DNA of 64,000 bases, from the NCBI RefSeq assembly GCF_002287065.1, contig NZ_NSJZ01000014.1:1-64000 (forward strand). Reading direction: 5' to 3'. The position numbers were made by a program, and so were the translations under genes. Under the pieces are notes generated by a model, which had not been told where the DNA came from, searched no databases, and saw only the letters and a list, made by a program, of their open reading frames with translations. Below, piece after piece: positions 35,219 through 45,701 of the stretch; the first letter of the stretch is position 1; every line of letters begins with the position of its first letter. The stretch is from Paracoccus salipaludis. GTDB lineage: Bacteria; Pseudomonadota; Alphaproteobacteria; Rhodobacterales; Rhodobacteraceae.

Positions 35219-35871
35219 GCTGCCCACTCCTCGATCAGTTCCGAAAGCTCGGGAAAGTCGCGGGCGACGGCCCGCGCCCCTGCCGCGGTCAGCTCCTCGG
35301 CCGGGTGATGGCCCCAGGCGACGCCGAAGGCCGCGATGCCGGCATTCCCCGCCATGAGGATATCGAAGCTGGTGTCGCCGATCATCACCGCGCGGTCCGC
35401 CTGCGCCCCGCTGTCGTTCAGGCAGGACAGGATCATCCCCGGCGCGGGCTTGGACGGATGCCCGTCGGCGCAATGGGTTGCGGTGAAATAGCCCTGAAGG
35501 TCATGGGCCTCCAGCAGCGCCTCAAGCCCCTTGCGCGACTTGCCCGTGGCGACCGCCATCAACAGGTCGTCCCTTGCGGCCAGCCGGTCAAGGCAGCCCC
35601 GGGCGCCGGGAAACAGAGGCGATTCGGCCTCGGCCCGCGCCGAGGAGTAATGCGTCCGGTAGCCTTCCACGACCGCGGCATGGACCGCCTCGTCATGGCC
35701 GGGCAGCAGCGTCCGCACCGCCACCGGCAGCGACAGGCCCACGATGCCGCTGACCGTCCGGTCCGGCAGGGGGGCCAGGCCCACGGCGGCCATGCCGGCG
35801 GCCATCGAATCCATGATCATCGCGTGGCTGTCCACCAGCGTGCCGTCGATGTCCCAGATGACGAGCTTCAT
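35215..35871 (-). CDS. HAD-superfamily hydrolase (phosphoglycolate phosphatase-like)
   Basis: A 218-residue HAD-IA phosphatase. Motif I is WDIDGTLVDS with the nucleophile Asp and the acid/base Asp, motif II is VATGKS, and motifs III/IV are KPAPGM and MIGDTSFDILM. The GYRTHYSS cap region fits the Gph/PpaX group. The physiological substrate is uncertain. Coupled by ATGA overlaps to rluC before and ATP12 after. Confidence 0.9.
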   Translation of the reverse strand: MKLVIWDIDGTLVDSHAMIMDSMAAGMAAVGLAPLPDRTVSGIVGLSLPVAVRTLLPGHDEAVHAAVVEGYRTHYSSARAEAESPLFPGARGCLDRLAARDDLLMAVATGKSRKGLEALLEAHDLQGYFTATHCADGHPSKPAPGMILSCLNDSGAQADRAVMIGDTSFDILMAGNAGIAAFGVAWGHHPAEELTAAGARAVARDFPELSELIEEWAA

Positions 35872-36905
35872 TCTTCCTCGAACGGGTCTGCGGGCACGTC
35901 GCGTTCCGACCAGCCCAGGGTCTTCCAGGTCCGCGCCATGTGCTCGGGCAAAGGCGCGGTCAGGGTGATGCGCTTGCCCGTGATCGGATGGTCGAAGCTG
36001 ATCGAGCGCGCGTGCAGGTGCAGCTTGCGGCTGATCTCTCCGCCCAGCTGCGCGCCCCAGCCGTCGCCCAGGTTCTCCTGCCCCGAGCCCCCATACTTGC
36101 CGTCGCCGATGATCGGGTGGCCGAGTTCGGCCATATGCGCCCGCAACTGGTGCGTCCGCCCGGTGACGGGCACCAGCGCGGCCCAGCTGACGCGGGTGCC
36201 GAGGCTGTCGAGCACGGCGTAATCGGTGGTGGCGCGCTTGGCGCCCTCGGTCTGGTCCACCTTGGCGGGGTGGACGCAGATCATCTTCTCGCCCTCTCCA
36301 CCGCGCCCGTGGCCCGGCGCCTTGACCAGCCCGAAGCGGACCGTGCCCATCCTGGGCGAAGGCACGCCCGCGACGGCGGCCCAGTAGATCTTGCGGGTGG
36401 TGCGGGCGCGGAAGGCTTCCGACAGGCGCCGCGCCACCCGGTCGGTGCGCGCCAGCAGCAACACGCCCGAGGTGTCCTTGTCCAGCCGGTGCACCAGCTT
36501 CGGCTTTTCCTTGTAGCCGAACATCAGCGCGGGCGTCAGGCCGTCCACGTGACGCTCGCCCTGCCCCGAGCCGCCCTGCGACGGCAGGCCCGGCGGCTTG
36601 TTGATCGCGATGATATGCTCGTCCTTCCACAGGACGGCGGCCTGGATCATCTCGGCATCGGTTTCCCGCAGGCGCGGCGCGGCGGGCGCGGGGGCCGCGT
36701 CGGGCAGGGGCGGCACGCGGACCTCCTGCCCAGGCTCGATGCGGGTGGCGGGCTTGACGCGCCCCGCATCGACGCGGATCTGGCCGGTGCGGCACAGCTT
36801 CTCGATGGCGATTTGGTTCAGCTGGGGAAAGCGCTTCTTCAGCCAGCGGTCCAGCCGCTGCTCGCCCTCGTCCTCACCCACGCGAAGGATCTGCACGCCG
36901 CTCAT
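35868..36905 (-). CDS. rluC: 23S rRNA pseudouridine synthase, RluC type
   Basis: A 345-residue enzyme with an N-terminal S4 RNA-binding domain (EQRLDRWLKKRFPQL and GQIRVDAGRVK) and a RluA-family catalytic domain. The catalytic Asp is in HRLDKDTSGVLLLA. The later GRTHQLRAHMAELGHPIIGD is conserved. It probably modifies 23S rRNA uridines. ATG at 36905 overlaps the crcB stop. Confidence 0.92.
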   Translation of the reverse strand: MSGVQILRVGEDEGEQRLDRWLKKRFPQLNQIAIEKLCRTGQIRVDAGRVKPATRIEPGQEVRVPPLPDAAPAPAAPRLRETDAEMIQAAVLWKDEHIIAINKPPGLPSQGGSGQGERHVDGLTPALMFGYKEKPKLVHRLDKDTSGVLLLARTDRVARRLSEAFRARTTRKIYWAAVAGVPSPRMGTVRFGLVKAPGHGRGGEGEKMICVHPAKVDQTEGAKRATTDYAVLDSLGTRVSWAALVPVTGRTHQLRAHMAELGHPIIGDGKYGGSGQENLGDGWGAQLGGEISRKLHLHARSISFDHPITGKRITLTAPLPEHMARTWKTLGWSERDVPADPFEEE

Positions 36906-37267
36906 GCCGGACGCCCCATGGAAAGCCCGGCCGTCAGGGCGGCAAGCGACAGGATGACGCTGGCGCCGACATAAAGGGCCGCCACGGCCCCCTGCCCCTT
37001 CTGCCACAGCGCGACGGCATCCAGCGAGAAGGCCGAGAAGGTGGTGAAGCCCCCCAGCACCCCCGTCATCAGCAGGGGCGCCCACCCGCTGTCGCGCCCC
37101 AGGGCCGCCACCAGCAGGCCCATCAGCAACGAGCCCGCGACATTCACCGCCAGCGTCGCCCAGGGAAAGACGGGCCCGAACAGCCGTGCCGCGCCCAAGT
37201 TCACGCCATAGCGCGCCGAGGCGCCGAGGGCGCCGCCCAGCGCCACCTGAATTACCGGATTCATCAT
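36902..37267 (-). CDS. crcB: Fluoride channel CrcB/Fluc
   Basis: A 121-residue, four-helix fluoride exporter subunit. The conserved GGALGASARYGVN, the pore asparagine in LAVNVAGSLLMG, and GVLGGFTTFSAFS (the central Na-binding and phenylalanine box motif) are all present. Only one copy is seen, so the channel would be a homodimer. No fluoride riboswitch is possible in the 31 bases to rarA. Confidence 0.94.
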   Translation of the reverse strand: MMNPVIQVALGGALGASARYGVNLGAARLFGPVFPWATLAVNVAGSLLMGLLVAALGRDSGWAPLLMTGVLGGFTTFSAFSLDAVALWQKGQGAVAALYVGASVILSLAALTAGLSMGRPA

Positions 37268-37298
37268 CCCGCTGACCTGTAGGCGCGCCCGCGCAAAG

Positions 37299-38624
37299 TC
37301 AACCGCCGCGCCGCGCGCGCTGGCTCACGAACCAGTCGAGCCGCTTCTTGAGTTCCCGCTCGAACCCGCGTTCGACCGGCGTGTAAAGGACGGGGCGCTT
37401 CATCCCTTCGGGAAAATAGTTCTGCCCCGAGAACCCGTCCTCGGCGTCGTGGTCATAGGCATAGCCCGCGCCATAGCCCTGGTCCTTCATCAGCCGGGTC
37501 GGCGCGTTCAGGATATGGGCGGGCGGCATCAGGCTGCCGGTCTTCTTCGCCTCGGCGCGCGCGGCCTTGTAGGCGGCGTAGCCCGCGTTCGATTTCGGCG
37601 CGAGCGCGAGATAGATCACCGCCTGCGCCAGCGCGAGTTCGCCCTCGGGCGAGCCCAGCCGTTCATAAAGCGCCCAGGCATCCAGGCAATGCCGCTGCGC
37701 CGCGGGATCGGCCAGCCCGATGTCCTCGACCGCCATGCGGGTGATGCGGCGGGCGAGATAGCGCGGGTCCTCGCCCCCTTCCAGCATCCGCGCCAGCCAG
37801 TAGAGCGCGGCGTCCGGATCCGAGCCGCGGACGGATTTGTGCAGCGCCGAGATCAGGTTGTAATGCTCGTCGCCGGACTTGTCGTAGATCGCGGCCCGCC
37901 GCATCAGGCGGCGCGAAAGTTCATCAAGGCCGAGGGGGCGGTCCACCTTCCAGGCCATGACCTGCTCGATCAGGTTCAGCGCGGCGCGGCCGTCTCCGTC
38001 GGCCATCGACAGCAGCGCCTCGCGCGCTTCGCCGGTCAGCGGCAGGGCGCGGCCCATCTCGCGCTCGGCCCGCTGGGCAAGCCGTTCAAGATCGGCAAGC
38101 TCGAGCCGCTTCAGCACGATCACCTGCGCGCGGGACAGAAGTGCGGCGTTCAGTTCGAAGGACGGGTTCTCGGTCGTGGCCCCGACCAGAAGGATGGTGC
38201 CGTCCTCCATATGGGGCAGGAAGCTGTCCTGCTGCGCCTTGTTGAAGCGGTGGATCTCGTCCACGAACAGCAGCGTCCCCTGCCCCTGACGGAAACGCAG
38301 CTTCGCGCTGTCGAAGACCTTCCGCAGTTCGGGCACGCCGGAAAAGATCGCGGAAATCTGGACAAAGGCGCGGTCGGTCTGGTCGGCCAGAAGCCGCGCG
38401 ATGGTGGTCTTGCCGACGCCCGGCGGCCCCCACAGGATCAGCGACGACAGGCTGCCTGCCGCCAGCATCGCCCCCAGGGGGCCGTCCGGCCCCAGCACCT
38501 CGCCCTGCCCGATGACATCCGCCAGACGGCCTGGACGGATGCGGTCGGCCAGGGGCCGGTGCGCCGAGGGCGCGGCGCCGGGCCTGGGTTCGTCGGGCAC
38601 AAGACTGTCGAAAAGATCGGCCAT
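37299..38624 (-). CDS. rarA: Replication-associated recombination protein A (MgsA/RarA)
   Basis: A 441-residue AAA+ ATPase. Walker A is [13 protein letters not shown], Walker B is [14 protein letters not shown], sensor 1 is [13 protein letters not shown], and the C-terminal tetramerisation region has [26 protein letters not shown]. It acts at stalled replication forks. It stands first in the run rarA-crcB-rluC-HAD-atp12. Confidence 0.95.
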   Translation of the reverse strand: MADLFDSLVPDEPRPGAAPSAHRPLADRIRPGRLADVIGQGEVLGPDGPLGAMLAAGSLSSLILWGPPGVGKTTIARLLADQTDRAFVQISAIFSGVPELRKVFDSAKLRFRQGQGTLLFVDEIHRFNKAQQDSFLPHMEDGTILLVGATTENPSFELNAALLSRAQVIVLKRLELADLERLAQRAEREMGRALPLTGEAREALLSMADGDGRAALNLIEQVMAWKVDRPLGLDELSRRLMRRAAIYDKSGDEHYNLISALHKSVRGSDPDAALYWLARMLEGGEDPRYLARRITRMAVEDIGLADPAAQRHCLDAWALYERLGSPEGELALAQAVIYLALAPKSNAGYAAYKAARAEAKKTGSLMPPAHILNAPTRLMKDQGYGAGYAYDHDAEDGFSGQNYFPEGMKRPVLYTPVERGFERELKKRLDWFVSQRARRGG

Positions 38625-38681
38625 GGCGGGCAGATTACGCTGCCCGCCATGCGGTGGGTATCCCCCACCTTTGCCGGGGCA

Positions 38682-39275
38682 TCAGTGCATCTTCGGAACG
38701 AGGTTGATCGAAACGCACTGGTTCTCTTCGCCCTCGATCAGCATGACGCGGCCGATGGCCTCGGCATCAAGTCCGCAGCGCCCGTACCACCGCGGCCATG
38801 TCGCCCCCGTCAGGGCGATCAGGCGCGTGGCGCCAAGCTCGCGCGCCGTCCTGGTCATGGCGCCCGCCATGGCCATGTGGACCTTGCGGCGGATCGCCAT
38901 GGGCGTCGAGTGGTTGACGAAGACGCGGGTGCATTCCCAGACCTGCGGATCGACAGGAGCCTCGCCATACAGCAGGTCCTGCGGGATCGTGCCGCCCAGG
39001 ACGCCGCGCTGGGCGTCGCGGATCATGTAGGAATAGATCCCGCACTGCGCCGTGGTGGGCGTCAGGCGGAAGCCGCCCAGCACCTCGTGGGCGCCGTCGT
39101 GAACCGCGACCCAGCGGCTGGCGGGAGTGTCGTACTGGTCAAACTCCATCCCGTCCGCCTGCGGCAGGTCCCAGTTCTTCTGGATGATGAAGCTCTGGCG
39201 ACGGGCCCGGAACAGGTTGGCGAACAGTTCGCCGTGGTTGTGAAGATTGCTGAAGGAAAGCGTGGTGGTCTGCAT
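38682..39275 (-). CDS. Acyl-homoserine-lactone synthase, LuxI family
   Basis: A 197-residue autoinducer synthase that makes acyl-homoserine lactone from S-adenosylmethionine and an acyl carrier. The invariant residues are recognisable: R25, F29, W35, E44, D46, D49 and R70, within RARRQSFI, NWDLP, EFDQYD and GGFRL. ATG at 39275 is 73 bases downstream of the luxR stop on the same strand. The acyl chain length cannot be predicted. Confidence 0.93.
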   Translation of the reverse strand: MQTTTLSFSNLHNHGELFANLFRARRQSFIIQKNWDLPQADGMEFDQYDTPASRWVAVHDGAHEVLGGFRLTPTTAQCGIYSYMIRDAQRGVLGGTIPQDLLYGEAPVDPQVWECTRVFVNHSTPMAIRRKVHMAMAGAMTRTARELGATRLIALTGATWPRWYGRCGLDAEAIGRVMLIEGEENQCVSINLVPKMH

Positions 39276-39348
39276 GGTCTTCTCCGTGGGTTGAGGAATT
39301 TGGCCCCCCGGAGCGACCGCGGTTGGAGTTTGTGACGGGCGAACGGTC

Positions 39349-39960
39349 CTATAGCAGTCGGTAATCCTTGGCTCGTTGCAGCGCCTCGGCCGTTGTCTTG
39401 GCCATCAGCCGTTCGCGGGCCGAGATCAGACGGGCCTTGAACGCACTTTCGGTGATGCCGAGCTTGGCAGCGGCTGCCGCATGACGATCGCCCTCCGCGA
39501 TACATCGAAGGGCCTCTTGCTGAGCCTTCGTCAGGCTCTCCGGCGGCTCGGTGATGTCGTGGAGCCGTCGTACCATCGTCGAGATCGTCTCGATCTCGTC
39601 ATCCTTGAATTCGCGCGTGCCGTGGGCAAAGCTCGCGATGGTGCGCGACTTGATAGGCCCGCAGGACAGCGTCAGCCCGTAGATCAGCCCGTGGCTGGCA
39701 GCGTCCGCCAGGATGCCGAAGGGATCGGGGATGGGCATGGCCGACCAGCGGACCGCGCCCGTGGTCGAAAACCCCCAGGCGATCGTCGGATCCCGCAGCG
39801 CATAGGCGTTGCTGGAATAACGCTCCGCCCAGGTTTCCGGATAGGTCTGGAACTGCATGATGGGCGCAGCAAAGCGAATGTGCAGGCCGATGTAATAGCC
39901 CTTGGGCGCCAGCTTCTGCAGACGTGCCAAGGTCGCGGAAATTTCAGCTCTCGATGACAT
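39349..39960 (-). CDS. LuxR-family quorum-sensing regulator
   Basis: A 203-residue protein, short for the family (about 240). The N-terminal part has autoinducer-domain features (AYALRDPTIAWGFS with the conserved D-P, and HGLIYGLTLSCGP). The C-terminal GerE-type helix-turn-helix is LTKAQQEALRCIAEGDRHAAAAAKLGI with the following recognition helix. It pairs with the adjacent luxI gene. Its promoter region is markedly AT-richer than the surrounding DNA. Confidence 0.9.
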   Translation of the reverse strand: MSSRAEISATLARLQKLAPKGYYIGLHIRFAAPIMQFQTYPETWAERYSSNAYALRDPTIAWGFSTTGAVRWSAMPIPDPFGILADAASHGLIYGLTLSCGPIKSRTIASFAHGTREFKDDEIETISTMVRRLHDITEPPESLTKAQQEALRCIAEGDRHAAAAAKLGITESAFKARLISARERLMAKTTAEALQRAKDYRLL

Positions 39961-39999
39961 GTCTTTTTAGACAAATTGCAACCATTAAGGTCAACCAAG

Positions 40000-40005
40000 A
40001 TTATA
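40000..40005 (-). promoter_or_regulatory. Perfect TATAAT -10 element upstream of luxR
   Basis: On the minus strand the sequence reads TATAAT, 40 bases before the luxR ATG. No good -35 hexamer is found at 16-18 bases (closest is GCAAGA). The weak -35 suggests dependence on an activator. Confidence 0.45.
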
Positions 40006-40033
40006 TGGACGCCAGAGGTCCGTCTTGCCACGC

Positions 40034-40064
40034 ACTACCATGGTCTTAATGAGCAATGGTTAGT
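40034..40064. promoter_or_regulatory. Imperfect dyad upstream of luxR, possible LuxR operator
   Basis: ACTACCAT (40034-40041) and ATGGTTAGT (40056-40064) form an inverted repeat with one extra base, about 30 bases upstream of the TATAAT element. The position fits an activator site for LuxR, but the sequence is not a textbook lux box. Confidence 0.3.
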
Positions 40065-40084
40065 TTTCGGTGAACGGAAATACT

Positions 40085-40119
40085 AAATAACCCGCGCAGC
40101 GAGGCTGCGCGGGTTATTT
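40085..40119. terminator. Strong bidirectional terminator after the ribosomal operon
   Basis: A perfect 16-base-pair inverted repeat, AAATAACCCGCGCAGC with GCTGCGCGGGTTATTT, around a GAG loop. The U-rich arm ends occur in both directions. It lies 41 bases after the rplQ stop and closes the rplO-rplQ operon, insulating luxR. Confidence 0.92.
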
Positions 40120-40159
40120 AATGACGTAGCGTCAGGGTGACGCCAAGGGGAATGTGGCC

Positions 40160-40585
40160 TCAGGCCGAAAGGTCGGCGTTCGCTTCGGCTTCCAGGCGGG
40201 CGCGGTCGGCCGCACCCTTGGCCGAGGTGTCGCGGTCCACGAACTCGATGATCGCCATGGGCGCCATGTCGCCATAACGGAAGCCGGCCTTCAGGACGCG
40301 GACATAGCCGCCCTGGCGGTTGGCGTAGCGGGGGCCCAGCACGTCGAACAGGCGCGCGACAAGCATGTCCTGCTTGAGCTGCGCGGCGGCCTGGCGGCGG
40401 GCATGCAGGTCGCCCCGCTTGGCCAGCGTGATCAGCTTCTCGATGATCGGGCGCAGTTCCTTGGCCTTGGGCAGGGTCGTCTTGATCTGCTCGTGCTCGA
40501 TCAGCGAGCCGGCCATGTTGGCGAACAGCGCCTTGCGGTGTTCGTGGGTGCGGTTCAGGCGGCGGTAGCCACGGGCGTGACGCAT
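40160..40585 (-). CDS. rplQ: 50S ribosomal protein L17
   Basis: A 141-residue protein. [20 protein letters not shown] is the universal L17 N-terminus, and the Arg-rich [16 protein letters not shown] motif is typical. It is the last gene of the alpha operon. A 161-base gap separates it from rpoA, longer than usual. Confidence 0.97.
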   Translation of the reverse strand: MRHARGYRRLNRTHEHRKALFANMAGSLIEHEQIKTTLPKAKELRPIIEKLITLAKRGDLHARRQAAAQLKQDMLVARLFDVLGPRYANRQGGYVRVLKAGFRYGDMAPMAIIEFVDRDTSAKGAADRARLEAEANADLSA

Positions 40586-40746
40586 GATGATTCTCCGTTT
40601 ACGTCTTTTGCTTTGTCCGGCAGCCCATGCGTGCGGGCCGCTCTCCTTGGGGCGGGATTGCCCGGTCTTGCGGGGGCACGGCGCCTGCTCACCTCATGCA
40701 CATCCGGTGCACAGGCGATGCAGGCGGGGCCGCGCCCCCGGATTTC

Positions 40747-41763
40747 TCAGAACTGGTCGTCGAAGCGCTTGGCCAGGTCCTCGATGTTCTCCGGCGGCCA
40801 GTCCACCACGTCCATGCCGAGATGCAGGCCCATGCCCGAAAGCACTTCCTTGATCTCGTTGAGCGACTTGCGGCCGAAGTTCGGGGTCCGCAGCATCTCG
40901 GCCTCGGTCTTCTGGATCAGGTCGCCGATATAGACGATGTTGTCGTTCTTGAGGCAGTTGGCCGAACGGACCGAAAGCTCCAGCTCGTCCACCTTCTTCA
41001 GCAGGCGCGGGTCGAACTCGAGCCCGTCCTCGGCATCCGCGCTGCGGGCCGATTCGGGTTCCTCGAAGTTCACGAAGACCGACAGCTGGTCCTGCAGGAT
41101 GCGCGCGGCATAGGCCACGGCGTCCTCGGGGGTCAGCGAGCCGTCGGTTTCCACGCGCATGGTCAGCTTGTCATAGTCCAGCACCTGGCCCTCGCGGGTG
41201 GGCGTGACTTCGTAGCTGACGCGCTTGACCGGCGAGAAGATGGCGTCGATCGGGATCAGGCCGATGGGCGCGTCCTCGGGACGGTTCTTGTCGGCGGCGA
41301 CATAGCCTTTGCCGATGGCGACCGTCAGTTCCATGTTCAGCTCGGCGCCTTCGTCGAGGTGGCAGATCACATGGTCGCGGTTCAGCACGGTGATGCCCGC
41401 GGTTTCCGAGATCTGGCCGGCCTTGACCTCGCCCGGGCCCTTGGCGGACAGCGTCAGGCGCTTGGGCCCGTCCACGTCCATCTTGAGCGTGACGCCCTTG
41501 AGGTTCAGCACGATGTCGGTCACGTCCTCGCGCACGCCGGGGACGGACGAGAACTCGTGCAGGACGTTGTCGATCTGCACGCTGGTGATGGCCGCGCCCT
41601 GCAGCGAGGACATCAGCACGCGGCGCAGGGCGTTGCCCAGCGTCAGGCCGAAGCCCCGTTCCAGCGGCTCGGCGACCAGGGTGGCCACGCGGGCCCAATC
41701 GCCGCCCGGCCGGATGTCCAGCTGCGCGGGCTTGATCAGCTCGGCCCAGTTCTTGTGGATCAT
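40747..41763 (-). CDS. rpoA: RNA polymerase alpha subunit
   Basis: A 338-residue subunit. The N-terminal dimerisation domain has [25 protein letters not shown] sequence (here split by [16 protein letters not shown]). The C-terminal domain has [22 protein letters not shown] and [13 protein letters not shown] for UP-element DNA binding. ATG at 41763 matches the family start ([12 protein letters not shown]). Confidence 0.97.
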   Translation of the reverse strand: MIHKNWAELIKPAQLDIRPGGDWARVATLVAEPLERGFGLTLGNALRRVLMSSLQGAAITSVQIDNVLHEFSSVPGVREDVTDIVLNLKGVTLKMDVDGPKRLTLSAKGPGEVKAGQISETAGITVLNRDHVICHLDEGAELNMELTVAIGKGYVAADKNRPEDAPIGLIPIDAIFSPVKRVSYEVTPTREGQVLDYDKLTMRVETDGSLTPEDAVAYAARILQDQLSVFVNFEEPESARSADAEDGLEFDPRLLKKVDELELSVRSANCLKNDNIVYIGDLIQKTEAEMLRTPNFGRKSLNEIKEVLSGMGLHLGMDVVDWPPENIEDLAKRFDDQF

Positions 41764-41833
41764 GCGATTTCCTCCATTCCTGTTTCCGGCCCCATGACCA
41801 GCCGCCGGAAACGCCCGAGGTAAAATGCGAAAG

Positions 41834-41866
41834 CCGTCCCGCGCCGACATGTGCGGCGCGGGACGG
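41834..41866 (-). promoter_or_regulatory. Strong hairpin between rpsK and rpoA
   Basis: CCGTCCCGCGCCG (41834-41846) pairs perfectly over 13 bases with CGGCGCGGGACGG (41854-41866) across a 7-base loop, 16 bases after the rpsK stop. The following minus-strand bases are CUUUCGCAUUUUA. It resembles an internal attenuator that could set the ratio of ribosomal protein to polymerase subunit. Confidence 0.6.
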
Positions 41867-41881
41867 GTCAATGTGGGGTCG

Positions 41882-42271
41882 TCAGACGCGCCGGCGCTTG
41901 GGCGGACGGACGCCGTTGTGGGCGATCGGCGTCACGTCGCGGATCGCGGTGATGTTGAAGCCGACGGCGGCCAGCGCGCGCAGCGCCGATTCGCGGCCCG
42001 AGCCGGGGCCCTGGACCTCGACCTCGATGGTGCGCATGCCGTGTTCCTGCGCCTTGCGGCCGGCATCCTCGGCGGCCATCTGGGCGGCATAGGGGGTCGA
42101 CTTGCGCGAGCCCTTGAAGCCCATCGTGCCGGCCGACGACCAGGCGATGGCGTTGCCCTGCACGTCCGAGATCAGGATCTTGGTGTTGTTGAACGACGAG
42201 TTCACATGCGCCACGCCGGTGGCGATGTTCTTGCGTTCCTTGCGCTTCATGCGCGTCTTGTCGCGTGCCAT
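41882..42271 (-). CDS. rpsK: 30S ribosomal protein S11
   Basis: A 129-residue protein with the S11 features [39 protein letters not shown] and the C-terminal [10 protein letters not shown]. It lies between rpsM and rpoA as in other alphaproteobacteria. No rpsD is present in the operon. Confidence 0.97.
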   Translation of the reverse strand: MARDKTRMKRKERKNIATGVAHVNSSFNNTKILISDVQGNAIAWSSAGTMGFKGSRKSTPYAAQMAAEDAGRKAQEHGMRTIEVEVQGPGSGRESALRALAAVGFNITAIRDVTPIAHNGVRPPKRRRV

Positions 42272-42286
42272 GAGTCTCGCCCTCCC

Positions 42287-42655
42287 TTACTTCTTCTTGC
42301 CGGCGATGGGTTTCGCCGGGCCCTTGCGGGTGCGGGCGTTGGTGTGGGTGCGCTGGCCGCGCACGGGCAGGCCGCGGCGGTGGCGCAGGCCACGGTAGGA
42401 ACCCAGGTCCATCAGGCGCTTGATGTTCATCTGCGTTTCGCGGCGCAGGTCGCCTTCGACGGTCAGGTTGGCGTCGATGTATTCGCGGATCTGCAGGACT
42501 TCGGCGTCCGACAGGTCGTTCACGCGGCGCGCGCGGTCGATGCCGACCGCCTCGCAGATCTGTTCGGCATTCAGCGGGCCGATGCCGTGGATATATTGCA
42601 GCGCGATGGGAACGCGCTTTCCGGTCGGGATGTTGACGCCAGCGATACGGGCCAA
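42287..42655 (-). CDS. rpsM: 30S ribosomal protein S13 (TTG start)
   Basis: A 122-residue protein. [25 protein letters not shown] is the family N-terminus, and the only start codon that yields it is TTG at 42655, preceded by AAAAGGA at proper spacing. The C-terminal [19 protein letters not shown] is conserved. An open frame continuing upstream to 42712 has no family support. Confidence 0.95.
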   Translation of the reverse strand: MARIAGVNIPTGKRVPIALQYIHGIGPLNAEQICEAVGIDRARRVNDLSDAEVLQIREYIDANLTVEGDLRRETQMNIKRLMDLGSYRGLRHRRGLPVRGQRTHTNARTRKGPAKPIAGKKK

Positions 42656-42677
42656 GTCCGTGGTCCTTTTATGTTGC

Positions 42678-42703
42678 GCTTCCGTAGCGCCGGAAGCTTT
42701 TTT
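42678..42703 (+). terminator. Plus-strand-oriented terminator inside the minus-strand ribosomal operon
   Basis: GCTTCCG (42678-42684) pairs with CGGAAGC (42691-42697) and is followed by TTTTTTC only on the plus strand. All genes here are on the minus strand, where the same element reads as an A-run followed by a hairpin in the rpsM leader. It could end antisense transcripts or form a leader structure for rpsM. Confidence 0.55.
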
Positions 42704-42806
42704 CACAACCAATGGCCCGCGGCATCGCGCCGTCGGGCCATCGCTTCACCCCGAATGGGTGATTCTCGAATGAGATGCCTGCGGTTAATGGATCACGGGC
42801 GGTCCG

Positions 42807-43499
42807 TCAACCGCCGGCAGCCCGCGCGCCGCCCGCCGAAGCCAGCCCGAGGCCATCGACGATCGCCGCCACCTGGGCGCCGACGTCCTCCATGGCGGCC
42901 ATGCCGTCCACGGGCGCAAGGGTCTTCTTGGCGTAATAGTAGCCGACCAGCGGCGAGGTCTTCTTGTAGTATTCCATCAGCCGCGTCTTGAGGCTTTCGG
43001 CATTGTCGTCCGCCCGGCGGCGCAGGTCCGTCGAGCCGCAGACGTCGCAGATGCCATCCTTCGCGGTGGGCTTGGTGCGGTCGTGGTAGACCTCGCCGCA
43101 GCTGCCGCAGGTGAAGCGGCCGCTGATGCGGTCCACGAGCGCCTCGTCATCGACCTGCATCTCGATCACCGCGTCGATCCCGCGGCCCATGCCCGACAGC
43201 AGATCCTCCAGCGCGTCGGCCTGGGGCAGCGTGCGCGGGAAGCCGTCGAAGATGAAGCCGGGCGCATCCACCGTGTCCAGCTTCTCGCGGATCAGTCCGA
43301 TGACGATCTCGTCGGTGACAAGCTGGCCGCGGTCCATCACATCCGCGACCACCCGGCCCATCTCGGTCCCCGAACTGCGCGCTTCGCGCAGCATGTCGCC
43401 GGTGGACAGCTGGACGAGGCCCCGGTCCTCGACCAGCGTGCGGGCCTGGGTTCCCTTGCCCGCCCCCGGCGGTCCCAGCAGGATGATGTTGATCGTCAC
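42807..43499 (-). CDS. adk: Adenylate kinase, zinc-finger lid type
   Basis: A 230-residue kinase that interconverts ATP+AMP and 2 ADP. The P-loop is [16 protein letters not shown]-site motifs include [10 protein letters not shown] and [14 protein letters not shown]. The lid carries four cysteines ([11 protein letters not shown] and CDVCG), the zinc-binding form. The start is GTG at 43499, the only codon giving the family N-terminus TINIILLG. The C-terminal Gly/Ala tail is longer than usual. Confidence 0.96.
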   Translation of the reverse strand: MTINIILLGPPGAGKGTQARTLVEDRGLVQLSTGDMLREARSSGTEMGRVVADVMDRGQLVTDEIVIGLIREKLDTVDAPGFIFDGFPRTLPQADALEDLLSGMGRGIDAVIEMQVDDEALVDRISGRFTCGSCGEVYHDRTKPTAKDGICDVCGSTDLRRRADDNAESLKTRLMEYYKKTSPLVGYYYAKKTLAPVDGMAAMEDVGAQVAAIVDGLGLASAGGARAAGG

Positions 43500-43523
43500 G
43501 CGTCCCCCCCCTTGATGGCTTTG

Positions 43524-44894
<1,371 letters not shown>

Positions 44895-45035
44895 GACTGC
44901 CCTCGTCTCTCGCACCGCGCATCCGCGGGCCGGATTGGAAAGCGCCGCCGGACCGTTGCCGGTGCGGCGGCGCTGGGAAAAACTCACTGCTATCTAGGCG
45001 GCGCGCCGCACCGCTTCAACAGCTTATTCGGCCGC

Positions 45036-45527
45036 TCACTCGGCGGTGGCGGCGTCGGGCGCGGCCACGGGACGGGTCAGCGTCAGCGAGCCGCCGGCAG
45101 CCTGGACGGCGGCCGCGGCCGAGCCCGAGGCGCCCGACAGCGTCAGGTTCAGCGCGGTGGTCAGCTGGCCCTTGCCCAGCAGGCGGACGCCGTCGCGCTT
45201 GCGCTTGGTGGCGCCGGCCGCGATCAGCGCGTCCTCGTCCACCGTCTGGCCGGCGGTCAGCTTGCCCGCATCGACCATGGCCTGCAGCTGACCCAGGTTG
45301 ACCACGGCGAATTCCAGCCGGTTCGGCTTCGAGAAGCCGCGCTTCGGCAGGCGGCGGTACAGCGGCATCTGGCCGCCTTCGTAGCCGTTCAGCGCCACGC
45401 CCGAACGCGAGGTCTGGCCCTTGATACCACGGCCGGCGGTCTTGCCCTTGCCGGAACCCGGGCCGCGCGCCACGCGCTTCTTCTTGCGGGCGGCGCCTTC
45501 GTTGTCGCGCAGTTCATGCAGTTTCAT
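45036..45527 (-). CDS. rplO: 50S ribosomal protein L15
   Basis: A 163-residue protein. [20 protein letters not shown], then [18 protein letters not shown] and GFEGGQ-like [17 protein letters not shown] are diagnostic. It is the first ribosomal gene of this segment. The genes expected just upstream (rpmD, rpsE and others) are absent and replaced by a CaiB-like gene. A weak promoter candidate on the minus strand is TTGCGC with TAAAGG 17 bases later (about 45624-45652), before the leader. Confidence 0.96.
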   Translation of the reverse strand: MKLHELRDNEGAARKKKRVARGPGSGKGKTAGRGIKGQTSRSGVALNGYEGGQMPLYRRLPKRGFSKPNRLEFAVVNLGQLQAMVDAGKLTAGQTVDEDALIAAGATKRKRDGVRLLGKGQLTTALNLTLSGASGSAAAAVQAAGGSLTLTRPVAAPDAATAE

Positions 45528-45701
45528 GTCGCTATCTCCTTGGCCGGAAACGCCCCAACAGCGACAAAGGGGCGCACGCGGCGTGATGAACAGGTGAACC
45601 GCCGCAGACCCCTTGCGGGCTTGCGACGACTGGCGGCCTTTACTGCATTCCCGCTTCGGGCGCAAGACGCGGCCTGCGTCAACATCCGGCCCGGACGGCG
45701 G

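Noticed and set aside
37268..37298. Fluoride riboswitch before crcB
   Set aside because: The gap to rarA is only 31 bases, too short for the aptamer.
39276..39348. Possible lux box in the luxR-luxI gap
   Set aside because: Only a poor dyad (ACCG...CGT) is present, without the expected length or symmetry.
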